A stretch of DNA of 64,000 nt from Mikania micrantha (GCA_009363875.1 CM018681.1:43835510-43899509), one strand, 5' to 3'. Counted from the stretch's first letter, positions 24,201 to 36,730 are shown. Numbers and translations: made by a program. The notes: generated from the letters alone by a model not told the origin.

Positions 24201-25779
24201 TTATGAGTGTGCGATTAAGTATCACCCGGGAAAAGCTAATGTGGTAGCTGACGCTTTGAGCAGAAAAGATACAACGGGAACAAGACGGGTTCGTGCACTT
24301 ATGATGACAATACATACTAACTTACCTGACAAGGTACGCAGTGCTCAGCTCGAGGCCTTGAAAACAGAAAACTTGGTACAAGAATCTCTACGAGGAATGG
24401 AAACACAATTGGATGTCAAGTCTGATGAAATTCGTTATTTCATTGATAGACTTTGGATACCTTTGTATGGAGGTTTAAGGGAACTTGTGATGGACGAAGC
24501 ACACAAGTCCAGGTATTCACTCCATCCAGGATCAGACAAGATGTATCATGACTTGAAGGCATTGTATTGGTGGCCTCACATGAAAGCCGACATTGCTAAG
24601 TACGTTAGCAAATGTTTGACTTGTTCGAAAGTCAAAGTTGAATACCAGAAGCCATCTGGTTTACTGCAACAACCAGAGATACCGATGTGGAAATGGGAAC
24701 AGATTTCGATGGACTTCATTACTAAGTTACCCCGTACACCGAGTGGTTGTGATACGATATGGGTAATTGTCGATCGATTAACGAAATCTGCACACTTCTA
24801 AGCAATCAAGGAAACTGATAAGATGGAGAAACTGACTCGCATTTACATCAAGGAAGTAGTAGCATGACATGGCGTGCCAATCTCTATCATATCAGATCGG
24901 GATGCTCGGTTTACTTCTAACTTTTGGAAATCTCTTCATAAGTCATTGGGGACTCGCTTGGATATGAGTACCGCTTATCATCCACAGACCGACGGTCAAA
25001 GTGAACGAACGATTCAAACGCTCGAGGATATGTTACGAGCTTGTGTAATTGATTTTGGTGATAGCTGGGAGAATCATTTACCGTTGGTGGAATTCTCTTA
25101 CAACAACAGTTATCATACAAGTATTCAAGCAGCACCGTTTGAAGCTTTGTATGGTCGCAAATGTCGTTCACCAGTTTGCTGGGCTGAAATTGGTGACAGT
25201 CAGATAACAGGTCCTGAACTGGTGCACGAGACGACAGAGAAAATAGTTCAAATCCGGAACCGTATGGCAGCGGCCCGGGATCGACAGAAGAGTTATGCAG
25301 ACAAACGTCGCAAGCCGTTGGAATTTCAAGTAGGAGACCGAGTTCTTCTAAAAGTATCACCTTGGAAAGGTGTGATACGATTCGGCAAGCGCGGGAAGCT
25401 TAGTCCACGTTACGTAGGACCTTTTGAGATCCTGAAAAGGATTGGTCCGGTTGCGTATCAACTCAAACTACCGGAAGAACTCAGTGGAGTTCATGATGTT
25501 TTTCATGTGTCGAACTTAAAGAAATGTCTTTCTGACGAGACATTGATTGTACCGTTGGAAGAAATACAAGTAGATGAACAGTTGCGATTCATTGAAGAAC
25601 CAGCTGAAATCATGGACCGAGAGGTCAAACAACTGAAGCAAAGCAAGATTCCGATAGTCAAAGTTCGATGGAATTCAAGACGTGGTCCTGAATTCACATG
25701 GGAACGGGAAGACCAAATGATGAAGAAATATCCTCATCTATTCAAAACAGCTAATACCAACACTGAAAGCGCACGTTAA
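21205..25779 (+). pseudogene. Tekay gag-pol polyprotein with four in-frame stops
   Basis: One reading frame of about 1,524 codons encodes capsid, protease, RT, RNase H, integrase and chromodomain. Start ATG 21205 (MAEGNVHMTV) follows a 'ttgtaaatag' acceptor-like site. Gag has LTWWNSNVQ, RYIGGLVPQIQ and zinc knuckle CQRCGKIGHAAKDC; a second knuckle is broken by TAG at 22231-22233. An Asn/Gly-rich linker follows. Protease has LFDTGADRSF; RT has KIDLRSGYHQ and FIDDILIYS (near 23491); RNase H has YCDASAQGLG; integrase has an H2C2 finger (24500-24640), MDFITKLPRT, ISDRDARF and TDGQSERT, all catalytic residues present. The chromodomain-like tail (about 25575-25745) has VKVRWNSRRGPEFTWERED. Other stops are TGA 23758, TAA 24799 and TGA 24865. 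There is no frameshift, so decay is recent. Confidence 0.93.
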
Positions 25780-25781
25780 AT

Positions 25782-26374
25782 TTCGGGACGAAATTTCTTT
25801 CAACAAGGGGATGACGTGATGCTTTCACACATCAACACTGCAAATTTCAAACTGTAAGCACAAACATTTTATTTATTCAATTGATTTTGTTACAAAAATT
25901 TGTGCTACATTGCATTCTATATATTTTATGTGCTACATTTCATATATTACATGTTATGGTAGTACATACGTGATTGATTACACACATTTTGCTATGTGCG
26001 GGGTTGCATAGTACAAACGGTTATAGACACTCACTATGTGTGAGGTTACACAACACACATTTTTGCTATGTGCGGGGTTGCATAGTACAAACGGTTATAG
26101 ACACTCACTATGTGTGAGGTTACACAACACAGTATGATCAAACACAAACAGTCACAGTTAGGTGAACTAACTAGTGTACACGCAAAACAGTCACATTGAA
26201 CAATCACAATTAAGTTGTGATGTTGCAAGCATTAGACTTTGTGTGGGAGTACACACAAGCACACAGAATGATCAAACCACACTAACACGTACGATTTAAA
26301 CTCGTAAGTAGTTTCCTAATTACTCCTAACACTTACTAATTTTCGGGACGAAAATTCCTTCAACAAGGGGATGA
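25782..26374 (+). other. 3' spacer with duplicated hairpin/polypurine block
   Basis: This non-coding spacer lies between gag-pol and the 3' LTR. A block with the inverted repeat AATTTCG-GGA-CGAAATT followed by 'caacaaggggatga' occurs at about 25782-25815. It recurs at about 26338-26374 as AATTTTCG-GGA-CGAAAATT plus the same purine tract. Only the second abuts the LTR and can act as the primer for plus-strand synthesis. Between them is AT-rich sequence with a 74-bp tandem duplication. Confidence 0.75.
25983..26136. repeat. 74-bp tandem duplication
   Basis: Two adjacent copies start around 'gctatgtgcggggttgcata' at 25991 and 26065, a period of 74 bp, and look identical over most of their length. 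Each copy also holds internal 'actatgtgtgaggtt' sequence resembling its own 'gctatgtgcggggtt' start, so the unit may itself be an older duplication. Confidence 0.85.
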
Positions 26375-29296
26375 TGTGACAATCCGACTTTTCGAGTTAA
26401 CCTCGTTAACCCTCGTAGGCCCAATAAGGTCAAAGAAGGCCCAACAAGGCCAAGGAAGGCCCAGGAAGGCCCGGTAAGGCCCAATGAAGTCTATGAAGGC
26501 CCAACAAAGTCTAGTAGGCCCAATAAGATTAATTTAGGCTCAAGGAAAACAAGGAAGGGCCATTAAGGCCCAAGTTGGCCAAACAAGGCCAAAGCAGGCC
26601 CAAGGTAGGCCCAACAAGGCTAAGATAGGCCCAATGAGTTCAGGATAGGCCCAATTATATTTGAGAAGCCCAATTGGGTTAATTTAGCCCAACAAGGACT
26701 TAAAGGACCCAATTAGTGACAATTCGGGACTTTCGGCTCAACTTTATTAACCGAATTGTTATGCAATTGAGCTAAATAATACCTAAAGGATTGGAATTGG
26801 TAGAAATCAGTTTTAATATGCTCTAATTACAAAATTAAGACTTGTAATTGATTTAAAGGTTCAAGTTTGACTTTAAAAGTCAAAATTCGTGGGATTTATC
26901 AACTAGAGTTCGAATTTCCCATTAAGACTAAGTTATAACTAAAATCAATCGACTTAAATCATCACATTTATGATGATTAACAGTTGTTATACGTTATGGG
27001 AGCATCAATTAACGAATTATGATCAAAACCGTTTCAAATCATTGTAACCGTAGTCCCTCACAATCAAAACCACACAATTCGATTTCAACAATCACAATTG
27101 AGTTTACAGAACCTATAATCGGCTCTCTTAGAATCATTTGCATCCATCAATTTGAAACAACAAGCTGGGGGTAGACGATTTCATCTAGAACCAAATCGAA
27201 CATCAAGCATAGAATCGATCTCCATCGAAACAACATCAAATCAAGTAAGTTTTCGTTTCTAAACACTCTAACTAGGCCGATTAAGATTAACCCTATGATA
27301 ATTCATGGGTCTAGTATCGAATTGATTGGGTTCGACTATTAGGGCTCATCTCAAAAACGAGCTTGGGGATTTGTTAACAAATGAACTCAAGAATCAAATT
27401 AATTATCATGATTTGTTTCAGAAGGATGCGATTAAGGTTAAACTGATGTCGATTTTAGGAAACAACATTGATTCGATTGAACTTTAATTCTAGGGTTCTA
27501 AGTAAAAACGGATTTGGGGATTTCGTAGCAAACGAATTTGATAATCAAATTAAAGTATGTATGTAGTTTCAGAGAAGGCCGATTGAGGTTATGCCTAGGT
27601 TAATTTCATATTACAACTACGAATTGTTAGATTTAGAGTTCTAGGGTTTAAACACAAATCGGTTTGGGGGTTATGATTCAATTGGGTATGATATTCAAAT
27701 TAGGTAGTCCAGACAACTTCGGAAATGTTGGTTAATGGAAAACCCTATGATTTCAGAACCTATAGATCATCAATTCGATTGATTCGAGTTGGAATTTGAT
27801 GAACTCGGGTTCGAATTGATTTATAATCGATTTAAACGATTTAATGTTATCAATTTTCAAATTAAAACCGTCTTTGAATCTGATTTGGATAGTGGATCAA
27901 AAGCCCCATGATGATGGGCTTGATTGAGTTCGGATTTGGATCCAATTAGAACTTAATAGGTTCGTTTATGATTAAGATTATGGAAAATGGGCCGATTGGG
28001 CTTAAAGGAATTAGAAACTAAGTCTGTTAATGAAAATGCGGGTAGATCAGATGGTTGGGCGTGTATATTGAGAAGTAGAGGTCGCGGGTTCGAGCCCGGC
28101 CTCTGCTGGTTTTTGGAGTTTTAAATTATTTTTGGGTATTTTGATCATATCTCATCCGTTTCAAATCTGTTTTAACCCGTTCGAGTTGCGTTGTAACCGT
28201 AACGGGAATACGAACACATTGGGATGTTAAAATTTATATTTTAATCCGAAAACGAAATCGCGTATAATTACGTTTAATTAAATAAAATCGTATAGGATTT
28301 TATTTAAACGATTTCAAAAGCACGCGTACTTACGTATGCACATTCTTAACACTCTAACATACGTGTGTTGACACGTATGTGATTTCAAGCACAAAACGAT
28401 TATTCGAATAACACTAGGTTATTGTTTAAACACAGATTCTTCGTAGGAGTATTTCTTATACGAGCTTTTAGTGTGTGATCATTCTGCTAAAATCAAAGGT
28501 GCGTACACGGCCCCTTTCTTATTTTAAACTGTTTTGGGGGAGAAAACATGTGCAACAAACTATTTTTAGATACATATCACTTGCATGAGTTAGCTGTTTA
28601 CATTATGTGACAACATATCAACTTGAAAGTCCTTACACACCTCGAACCGTTTAGTTTGCTGTAATGCAAAGCGTGGTAGTTGGAAATAGATCTATTAGGT
28701 TTGACAAACCTCACCTGGTAGATGGGATCTACGCAGGTGTTTGACTGACCAAACACAATTTTACTATTGTTGTGATAGACAATAGTGGCAAGGCGAAAAC
28801 ATGCTATAGCATGGCAATCCGTCAGCTTCGGTGTCGAACACTTATGTAAATAGTTTATATGACTAGCTATCATGACTGTGCATGTGTGATTATGTTATCT
28901 ACAACTTGTTATTCAAACTGCTGTTTTGAACATTGTGATTATTTAAAACCTGTGTTATGCACCAACCTTTGTGTTGACTTGATTTACATGTTTTCTCAGG
29001 ACGCTAAGGCGCGCGTTAAAGCTGGCATGGACTAGGAGATAGAGTCTCATGCATTTTAAACATTTTGAATATTTGAATTTGAACATTTAAGTATTTTGTT
29101 TTGTAATGTTTACTTTACAATTGTTATTGGTTTTAAACGCTTCCGCAACTTTTGTAAACTCTGATGTTATATTTAAAGACCAAAATATGTTTTGAAATTC
29201 ATATAGAGGTCTTCGCTATGTCTAATGATCTGAGATCCTGGTTTGTCACGTTCCCAAACGGTATGATTACGTTAGTCGAAAATTGGGGGTGTGACA
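26375..29296 (+). repeat. 3' LTR of young Tekay element
   Basis: Same sequence as 17198-20120 with few changes, for example 'aaggaagggcc' for 'aaggaaggccc' and a shortened G-run near 27663. It is preceded by the polypurine tract 'caacaaggggatga' and followed by target duplication ATCTT. Confidence 0.92.
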
Positions 29297-30063
29297 ATCT
29301 TTCTTCATACCCGGCCACCAATAAAATGACCTAAAATCTTGGTACATCTTATCAGCACCAGGAAGAGCAGAGTAACGTGTCTTGTGTGCCTCGTCAAGTA
29401 TGAGTGTTTGAAGTTCATATACTGCCGGAATCCAAACTCGATCCCGAAAATAGATAACTCCATCCTGTTTTGTCTCAAAATGTTTCTCGGCTCCACCGAG
29501 CTCGTGTTTCAGATTGTCTCTTGCCATTGCTTCTTGTTGTGCTCGTATGATTTGTTCTCTAAGACTTGTTTGCACAGTCATTCCCATTGCTCTTACGCGC
29601 AAGGGTTTGACTCTTTCCTTCCGACTCAAAGCGTCTGTGACAACATTCGCTTTGCCCGGATGGTATTTGATCACACAATCGTAATCGTTAAGAAGCTCAA
29701 CCCAACGTCTCTGTCTCATGTTAAGCTCCTTCTGATCAAATATGTGTTGTAAACTCTTGTGATATGTGAAGATAATGCATTTGGTACCGTACAGGTAATG
29801 TCTCCAAATCTTTAAAGCAAAGACAACAGCTCCCAGTTCTAAGTCGTGTGTTGTGTAGTTCTTCTCGTGTATCTTCAAAGGTCGTGAGGCGTAAGCAATG
29901 ACTTTGTCTCGTTGCATTAACACACATCCGAGTCCCTGATGAGAAGCATCACAATATACTACAAAGTCATCATTGCCTTCTGGGAGTGTTAGAATTGGAG
30001 CATTGCACAATCTTTGTTTCAGTGTTTGAAATGCCTCTTCTTGTTTCTATGTCCACACGAATA
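29297..30063 (-). pseudogene. Tekay RNase H and integrase zinc finger, copy 2
   Basis: This minus-strand remnant continues copy 2 across the nested insertion. It shows FVVYCDASHQGLGCVLMQ, THDLELGAVVFALKIW and KYHPGKANVVTDALSRK. Two key residues have changed: the RNase H Asp in the family TDHKSL motif reads TYHKSL, and the zinc-finger His in the family SAHPG motif reads SALPG. The finger is then cut by the plus-strand element at 29297. About 200 bp present in copy 1 (about 9375-9580, the RT/RNase H connection) are missing at about 30060. Not functional. Confidence 0.82.
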
Positions 30064-31243
30064 ACTGAACTTCTCTTAACCAAAATTCACACTTGGAGAA
30101 TTTAGCATAAAGTCGTTCTTCTTTCAGGAGTTCCAAGACTGTCCTGAGATGTTGTTCATGTTCGTTCTTGCTTCTTGAATATCAGTATATCTTCAATAAA
30201 GACAATAACAAATTGATCTAGATACGGCTTGCAAACCCTGTTCATTAAATCCATGAACACTGCCGGTGCGTTCGTCAGTCCGAATGGCATAACCATGAAT
30301 TCGTTGTGACCATATCGGGTACGAAACGCCGTCTTGGGTATGTCTTCTTCTTGAATTTGGAGCTAATGATAACCTGAACGCAGCTCTATCTTTGAGAAGT
30401 ACTAAGCTCCCTGTAACTAATCAAACAAATCATCAATCCTCGGTAACGGGTACCGATTCTTGATGGTGAGTTTGTTGAGCTCTTTGTAATCGATGCACAT
30501 TCTGAAGGATCCATCTTTCTTCTTGAAAAAAAGAACCGGAGCTCCCCACGGTGAGAAACTCGGTCGAATGAACCCTTTGTCGAGTAGCTCTTGTAATTGG
30601 TTGGACAGTTCCTGCATTTCTGATGGTGCAAGTCTACAAGGAGACTTCGCCACAGGAACCGCTCCCGGAATCAGATCAATTCGAAACTGCACCGATCTCT
30701 CGGGGGGCAGTCCCGGTAAATCATCCGGAAACACGTCCGCATAGTCTTTCACAACTGGTACATCTTGAATCTTGATTGCTTTCTTGTCTTTCTCTACCAC
30801 GTGAGCTAGGATTGCAATACACTGTTTTCGTAAGTACTTGCGAGCCTTCATACACAATATTATCTTGACACTGCGGTTTGCTTGATCTCCATGGATTTCC
30901 AAGATCTGATTGTTCTCCACCGGAATACGTAGTAGTGTTTTGGAACAGATGAACTCAACTCTGTTAAGAGATAGCCAATCCATTCCGACGATGATATCGA
31001 AACTGCCCAGCTCCATCAGTATCAAATCGATAGAGAATATGTGATCGCCAAGTGTTAGTGGGCAATTTCTAAGTACTGTGTCAATTGTTATCTGTTTGTC
31101 ATTAGCTATCTCAATAGTATAAGGGGAGTCTAATGATTCCTCAACATGATTAAGATGGCTAGCAAAATCGGATGAGATAAAACTCTGATCCACACCAGTG
31201 TCAAATAATATGGATGCATAAAGGTCATATAGGAGAAATGTAC
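30064..31243 (-). pseudogene. Tekay protease and reverse transcriptase, copy 2
   Basis: The protease active site LFDTGVDQSF is near 31190-31220. Next come GMDWLSLNRVEFIC and the linker DDLPGLPPERSVQFRIDL, then RT with PSFSPWGAPVLFFKKKDGS and CIDYKELNKLTIKNRYPLPR. The 30417-31193 frame ends at LFD; the rest of RT (30064-30416) has several stops and shifts. The catalytic motif there reads FIEDILI rather than FIDDILI, a loss of one metal-binding Asp. Protease is one frame away from gag because a base is missing near 31244. This block supplies the protease and linker missing from copy 1. Confidence 0.82.
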
Positions 31244-32520
31244 CGTGACCACATTCAGGTCTTGTCGAGCAGCAACTGCTCGAATCTGAGAGGCTCTACC
31301 TCGTGCTACTTGAGCCCTTTGTTGATTCTTCTTGGGACAATCCCGAGAAAAGTGTCCAGGCTCGCCACGGTTGTAGCAAGACCTGTGATCAGCAACAACA
31401 AAAGTAGCTGCATTGTTGTGCTTGTTTTGATTCCCGGTGTTTCTGCAGTGTGCAGCCCAATGACCAAGCTTTCCACAGTTGTTGCACTGTCGGCACTGGG
31501 AAGTTGGTAGATGATGATACTGGCAGCTGTTGCACAGTGGAGTTGTGCCAGTGTAGGGCCTCTTGATCTGTAGTGGTGGTGGTTGGTGGATCATCGGTGT
31601 CTGGGTGGTCGCAGCAAAGTTTTTGACCACATTTTGTTTCTTAGCCGGCCGCTTATCCGGCTTTCTTGAACTCCCAGCCTTTGCTGAGTGAGCTTCTTTC
31701 TTCAAAGCCCCGGAGGCAACCATCACATTCGTCAATTTTGCTGACAGAGTAACAGCCATCTCCATATTAGTAGGATGGGCAGAAATCACATGCCCTTGGA
31801 TACAAGACGGTAATCCACCAATATACCGCTCTATCCTTTTCTCCAGTGTTGGCACCACGTCCGGTGCCAAAGTAGCTAACTCATGGAATCTTGTGGTGTA
31901 GGCCAGATGCCCAGCACCAATCATGACAAGATTGAGTAACTCAGTCTCAACCTTCTTCAGTTCGTTTCTCGGGCAAAACTCTACCCGCAGCATGGCCTTG
32001 AAATCATCCCTAGGCATAGACAGTGCTTCATCCCTGCCCCGGGTCTGTACTTGAGCGTTCCACCATGTCAGAGCTCGCTTCTTAAACGAGCCAGCAGCAT
32101 ATCTCACTCGATGCTGATCAGGACAGCCACTGATGTCTAAGGTTGTCTCCATTTTCTCAATCCACTGGATCTGTCTGACGGCACCATCACTGCCACTGCA
32201 ACTTGGTGGCTTGTGTCCTACAAAGTTCTTGTAGGAATAGTCCTGATGATGTCGAGTGTTCCTGCTGCCTTCTCCAGATGAGTTGGCGATGTTGTTGCTG
32301 TTGTGGCTGTTAATACGGTTCATCATCTCGGGAATCACATTCCTCAGTTGACTGGTCAACAGTGTGGCCAGTGCTATCGTAGCAGGATCCAATTCATGAG
32401 TAGCTGGTGGCGGAGGAGGAGGTGGAGGAGGTAGATGTGGAAGAGAGTCGGTGTCGATGAATGTGGTGCTGAATATTGTGGTGGTAGTGGCAATAAAGCT
32501 GGTGGTCTTCTTGGCGGCAT
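31244..32520 (-). pseudogene. Tekay gag, copy 2
   Basis: Gag forms the particle and binds element RNA. The long frame (31130-32581) shows a proline run near the N-terminus, LTWWNAQVQTRGRDEA, FCPRNELKKVE, RYIGGLPSCIQGHV, a first zinc knuckle CNNCGKLGHWAAHC and a second, CYNRGEPGHFSRDC, in which the second Cys is Arg. The likely true start is ATG 32520-32518 (MPPRRPPALL), a typical Tekay gag start, but it is in another frame, so a frameshift lies near 32450. The upstream 'ttttctttcag' could be a splice acceptor. The gag-protease junction carries a 1-bp deletion near 31244. Confidence 0.85.
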
Positions 32521-32679
32521 TCTGATCATAACTGAAAGAAAATCGGTTAGTGCAGTGATCAGATGCAGAAGACATATACAAATAGAATCTTAAGTTGTAT
32601 GTTCACTACATGAGGGTCCCTAGGTTATAGTCTAGGCCAAACCGTTGAGTAATATGACCTATATGTCTCTATGACCATG

Positions 32680-32692
32680 GCTCTGATACCAA
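32680..32692 (-). other. Primer binding site of the Tekay complex
   Basis: Minus strand TGGTATCAGAGCC, complementary to the 3' end of initiator Met tRNA, lies three bases from the LTR end (32696). It marks the right LTR as the 5' LTR of the minus-strand complex. Confidence 0.85.
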
Positions 32693-34570
32693 TCTGTCAC
32701 ACCCCGAGCCAGTGGGCTGGATCGACTATCCCGTCGGGCGGAAAGTTCTCATGGCGCGATATCGTTTGATAATCGAATTGATCAGATTGTTTACATAGCA
32801 CATGATACATAAATGATAAATGCTAACTTGACAATGAAATAGAATTACAAAGTTAAATTACATTGTTTCCTCATAATTTAACTAAGTAAATCTAATCAAA
32901 AGCATCAATGAGTTTATATCTTGTAACTGTACAGGATATACAAAAGATGATTCATTGTTTTGTCATAAAAAAGTATGGAACACCAAAGAGTAGCTAGGCC
33001 TTCTTAAAGTCCACTAGCTATGTCTTTGTAAGTCTGGTGACTAAACCTGTTCGTCACCTGAGAAAAAACATGCATTTAAACAAAGTCAACACTAGGTTGG
33101 TGAGTTCATAAATTTGATAATTGAAAACCTTGAATTGTTCACATACACAATCACAATGTCATACATGTTACTTGTACGTTGTTTGATTCACCTGTTCACA
33201 CAATGGCCTCTCCATAGTTATATTCACAAGTATTATTTCATCCTATTAGTTATGCTTATATATAGGGCATATGTAGGAGAACAAGCCCCAGCCAACATCC
33301 ACCACATAACTAGTAGAACTTCACATCACTTGCAATACAACTATAGATACCCATTTTCATTTCACCTGTTCACCCCATTTGATATCCACCCGTTGTATCA
33401 TATGTAGAATAATATAATAAGAGGGGTGTAGTTATCAAACCGAAGTATTGATAAACCCTCGATGTGTAAAGGAGAATAGATTACTCTAATCTGATCCTTA
33501 TTATTATTCCATTGCTTGTGGGGTTAACTGTTAATCACTTTTAAAGATAAGAGTGTTAGTTAACCAATTGTTATATGCTCTCAACTTGAAGTGCATAGAG
33601 CCTAAAAGGAATCCATTGCAATCCTCACATAATCAGATTACAATGCATCCGATTTACCGCTACCACTTTGTATTACCGTAGGCCTTATCGAAACGGTTAC
33701 TAGTAATACGACATGAGAGAAAATAAATTCGTCAGTCTACTAGTCAACAGGAAACGATGGATTAAATACAATTTCACTGCAGATTAATATCACCATGTGT
33801 CGCTTACCAGACCCTGACTGTTCCTCACCCTGTCACCGGTCATACGTTACCGGCCAAATGATAACGCGATCAACATACTAGCCCTACAAGCTAGAGGTTT
33901 GTCAAACCTGTGGTACCACTATGCTATTGTCGGTTTAGTCACGTCAAACTAACTGGTCAGCGATTTGTGAAAGGGACTTACAATAATCAACTTGAATACA
34001 TGGCACATGATTGAAAAGATATAATGCAGACAGTTCAATAGTAATCAATTGTATTGTGTTCATCAATGTTGTTTATTCCCATTGTTGTATATTCTCGTTG
34101 TTGTTAACAAAGGTAAATAAGAACTTGTCTTATTACATTATGTTAATTGTTGTATGAATGATCTTGTTATCATGAAGTTACCTTATCATGATTATCATTC
34201 CTTGTTGTTCCATATAGTCACCTTGTTGTCACTAAGATGTGGTAAGAACTAGTGTTGCTACACTTACTCGACTCAGGTGGTGGATGATACTTGTTTCATG
34301 TTATCTTGTAATATGTGTCGAGTTGTAAGTTAAGTGTTATAAGCACTTGTCTTATTACACTTCATTAACTCTGGTGTTGAATGATATTATGAAGATATGT
34401 TATCTTCATATCATTCATATGTTTTTTTTTGTTGTCATCATGTTCACCTGTGATTATCTCAATGTTTGTTCTTGTAAGAATAACTAAGCGCTATAAGATA
34501 GAATCTTACAACTAAGTTATTCTATTGTGTTGATGATTTATGAAATTATATCATCATATTCATCTTATTT

Positions 34571-34912
34571 GTTCCTGTCATATCATGATCATACAAGCAT
34601 GCATGCAATGCTAAACGATAATAAGTCAAGCAATATTATCTAAGTCAAAGTATAAGCAGTATGTTAAACTAAAACTTTTAAATAAATAAAAGTTAAACAT
34701 GTTTCTCAGCCCCGAGAGTTTAAAATCAGTTAAGATTATTTGTTCCTGTCATATCATGATCATACAAGCATGCATACAATGCTAAACAATAATAAGTCAA
34801 GCAATATTATCTAAGTCAAAGTATAAGCAGTATGTTAAACTAAAACTTTTAAATAAATAAAAGTTAAACATGTTTCTCAGCCCCGAGAGTTTAAAATCAG
34901 TTAAGATTAGAA
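34571..34912. repeat. 171-bp tandem duplication in right LTR
   Basis: The segment starting 'gttcctgtcatatcatgatc' at 34571 is repeated from 34742 with few differences, ending in 'gagtttaaaatcagttaagatta' in each copy. The left LTR has a single copy (about 4962-5130), so the duplication arose in this LTR. Confidence 0.85.
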
Positions 34913-36517
34913 AGGGGGCGTATGAACTCACCTTGTAGTTGTTGTAGTTGACTTAGTCCAAACAAGAATGCACGCGCTCTTTGTTGTACTTGTAGTAGTT
35001 TTTCACGATCCTGTATTGATTTCACGATGTTTGTAACTTATAAGTATAAGTTGTGAATGATTTGTGTGTGTGTACGTGTTAGCCCTAAAGTTGGCTAACA
35101 CACGTAAGTCTCGGTGATCATTCGGCCCTTGGTTCAATTGTCATAAATTGTTATTACTAGATGTCTTTATGTTGTGTGTTTAGCCTGAATTCACTCTTGG
35201 AAATTTATAATCCTTGTCAACATATGTTAATCATTTGTTTTGATATGAGGCTTAGCAAATAAAACCAAGAATAAACTTAGGTAGTAACCCTTGTATAAAC
35301 TTGATGTTTTGAGATTGTCAAGTTCCTTAGATCAAAATCATGACCACCTTTGTAGTATTAGATTTCCAATCTATACATTTTATTTTGTTACGTTGTTTAA
35401 GTGTTTGTCCAAAATCTTGTTTTTGAGTGGACCAATTGAATGGGCCGGACCAAGGCATATGGACCGAATGATATACTTGGGCCGAGGCAGTGAATGTGGG
35501 CTGTATAATTGGGCCAAATGTATATATGTGGGCCAACTAAATCACTTGGGCAGAAAGCATGGACTGGTTTCGAACAATGGTGTTGGGCCTGAATAAATGC
35601 TGTTGGGCCGAAATAGTGTCATGGGCTGTATGATGCTATTGTGTCACACCCCTGCGCCGCGTGCGGAATCCACGGCGCGGTGACGTATGATCAGTTGAAT
35701 CATGCACAAGTATTGAATAAGAACAACCACAATGGATTACTACATTTCATAATGTTTAGACAGTTGATTAGTTACAGACAATCTATCTACCAAAAGTAAG
35801 ACAACTACAGACCCAAAATATAGTTTACAAAATAAGACTCCAAACAAGACAATTAAACATTTAGGATTTAGTGAGTTTCTATTCCATCCTAGCATGTTTC
35901 TTCATCTTGTTCTATCTTAGAATGGTCTCCTTAGTTGTCCCTGAGAATGTCTTAAACCTGATTACCTGAAACACGTGAAAAGTAACTGTCAACTACAGAC
36001 GTAGTTGGTGAGAACAATAGGTTTAAACATTTGTAAACATGAGTTATATGATATAAGACATAGGTAAGTTAAAGCATCATAAGATTCACACGGATGAGCT
36101 GCAACCCAAACTAACATCAAGTAAGAAAATGAGTGTAAACAGTCCAATCACTGCTTGCACATGAGTCAACATATAATATCAAGTCCCAAACCACGTTGGA
36201 GTTAGATAATGTGTCAACAGTTTTGAATAAACCATATGTAACCGAAATCTGCAGTTAGTTTATAAAACAGATTTAAAAACTAACTGCAGCAATCGGTCTG
36301 CCCCAATGTATGTGTCCGCTTTCCCTTGTTGTGATCACCCAGTACTAACGCTAATGAATATGATACTTGATGGGTTTATAAGTTTGTTTACAACAATGGA
36401 CACCATGTTTTCTGAATCTTACTTTAACCGGATGTGTTAATGTCTTATTGAAAACCTGGATTTAACTCCACGAGTTGAATCCTTTGTTTATGTAACATGA
36501 AATGAATCTCTTGATTT

Positions 36518-36730
36518 GAATACCATGATGTGAACAACTTGACTTGAATACCATGTTTTGAACCACTTGTTTTGAATACCATGTTATGAACCACTTGTTT
36601 TGAATACCATGTTATGAACCACTTGTTTTGAATACCATGTTATGAACCACTTGTTTTGAATACCATGATGTGAACCACTTGTTTTGAATACCATGATGTG
36701 AACCACTTGTTTTGAATACCATGATGTGAT
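36518..36730. repeat. 28-bp minisatellite, about eight copies
   Basis: 'gaatacc' recurs at 36518, 36546, 36574, 36602, 36630, 36658, 36686 and 36714, an exact 28-bp period. The unit is close to 'ttttgaataccatgttatgaaccacttg', with dgt/tta variants. The sister solo LTR has only scattered 'ggtattcaa' motifs at 56415-56560, so the array expanded in this copy or family branch. Confidence 0.92.

Larger units (their letters stand above)
17198..29296 (+). mobile_element. Full-length young Tekay-type element, TSD ATCTT
   Basis: A complete plus-strand element of about 12.1 kb: 5' LTR 17198-20120, primer site at 20124, an extra reading frame 20304-20954, gag-pol 21205-25779, a 3' spacer with short repeats, a polypurine tract ending at 26374, and 3' LTR 26375-29296. 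ATCTT flanks it at 17193-17197 and 29297-29301, and the flanks rejoin to restore an integrase zinc-finger region. LTR lengths are 2923 and 2922 bp; reading them side by side I saw roughly 15-20 substitutions and one 1-bp indel, so it is recent. Gag-pol has four in-frame stops, so this copy cannot move alone without readthrough or help in trans. Confidence 0.93.

Noticed and set aside
36518..36730. CRISPR-like array
   Set aside because: The 28-bp units are directly contiguous with no unique spacers, and the context is a plant LTR.
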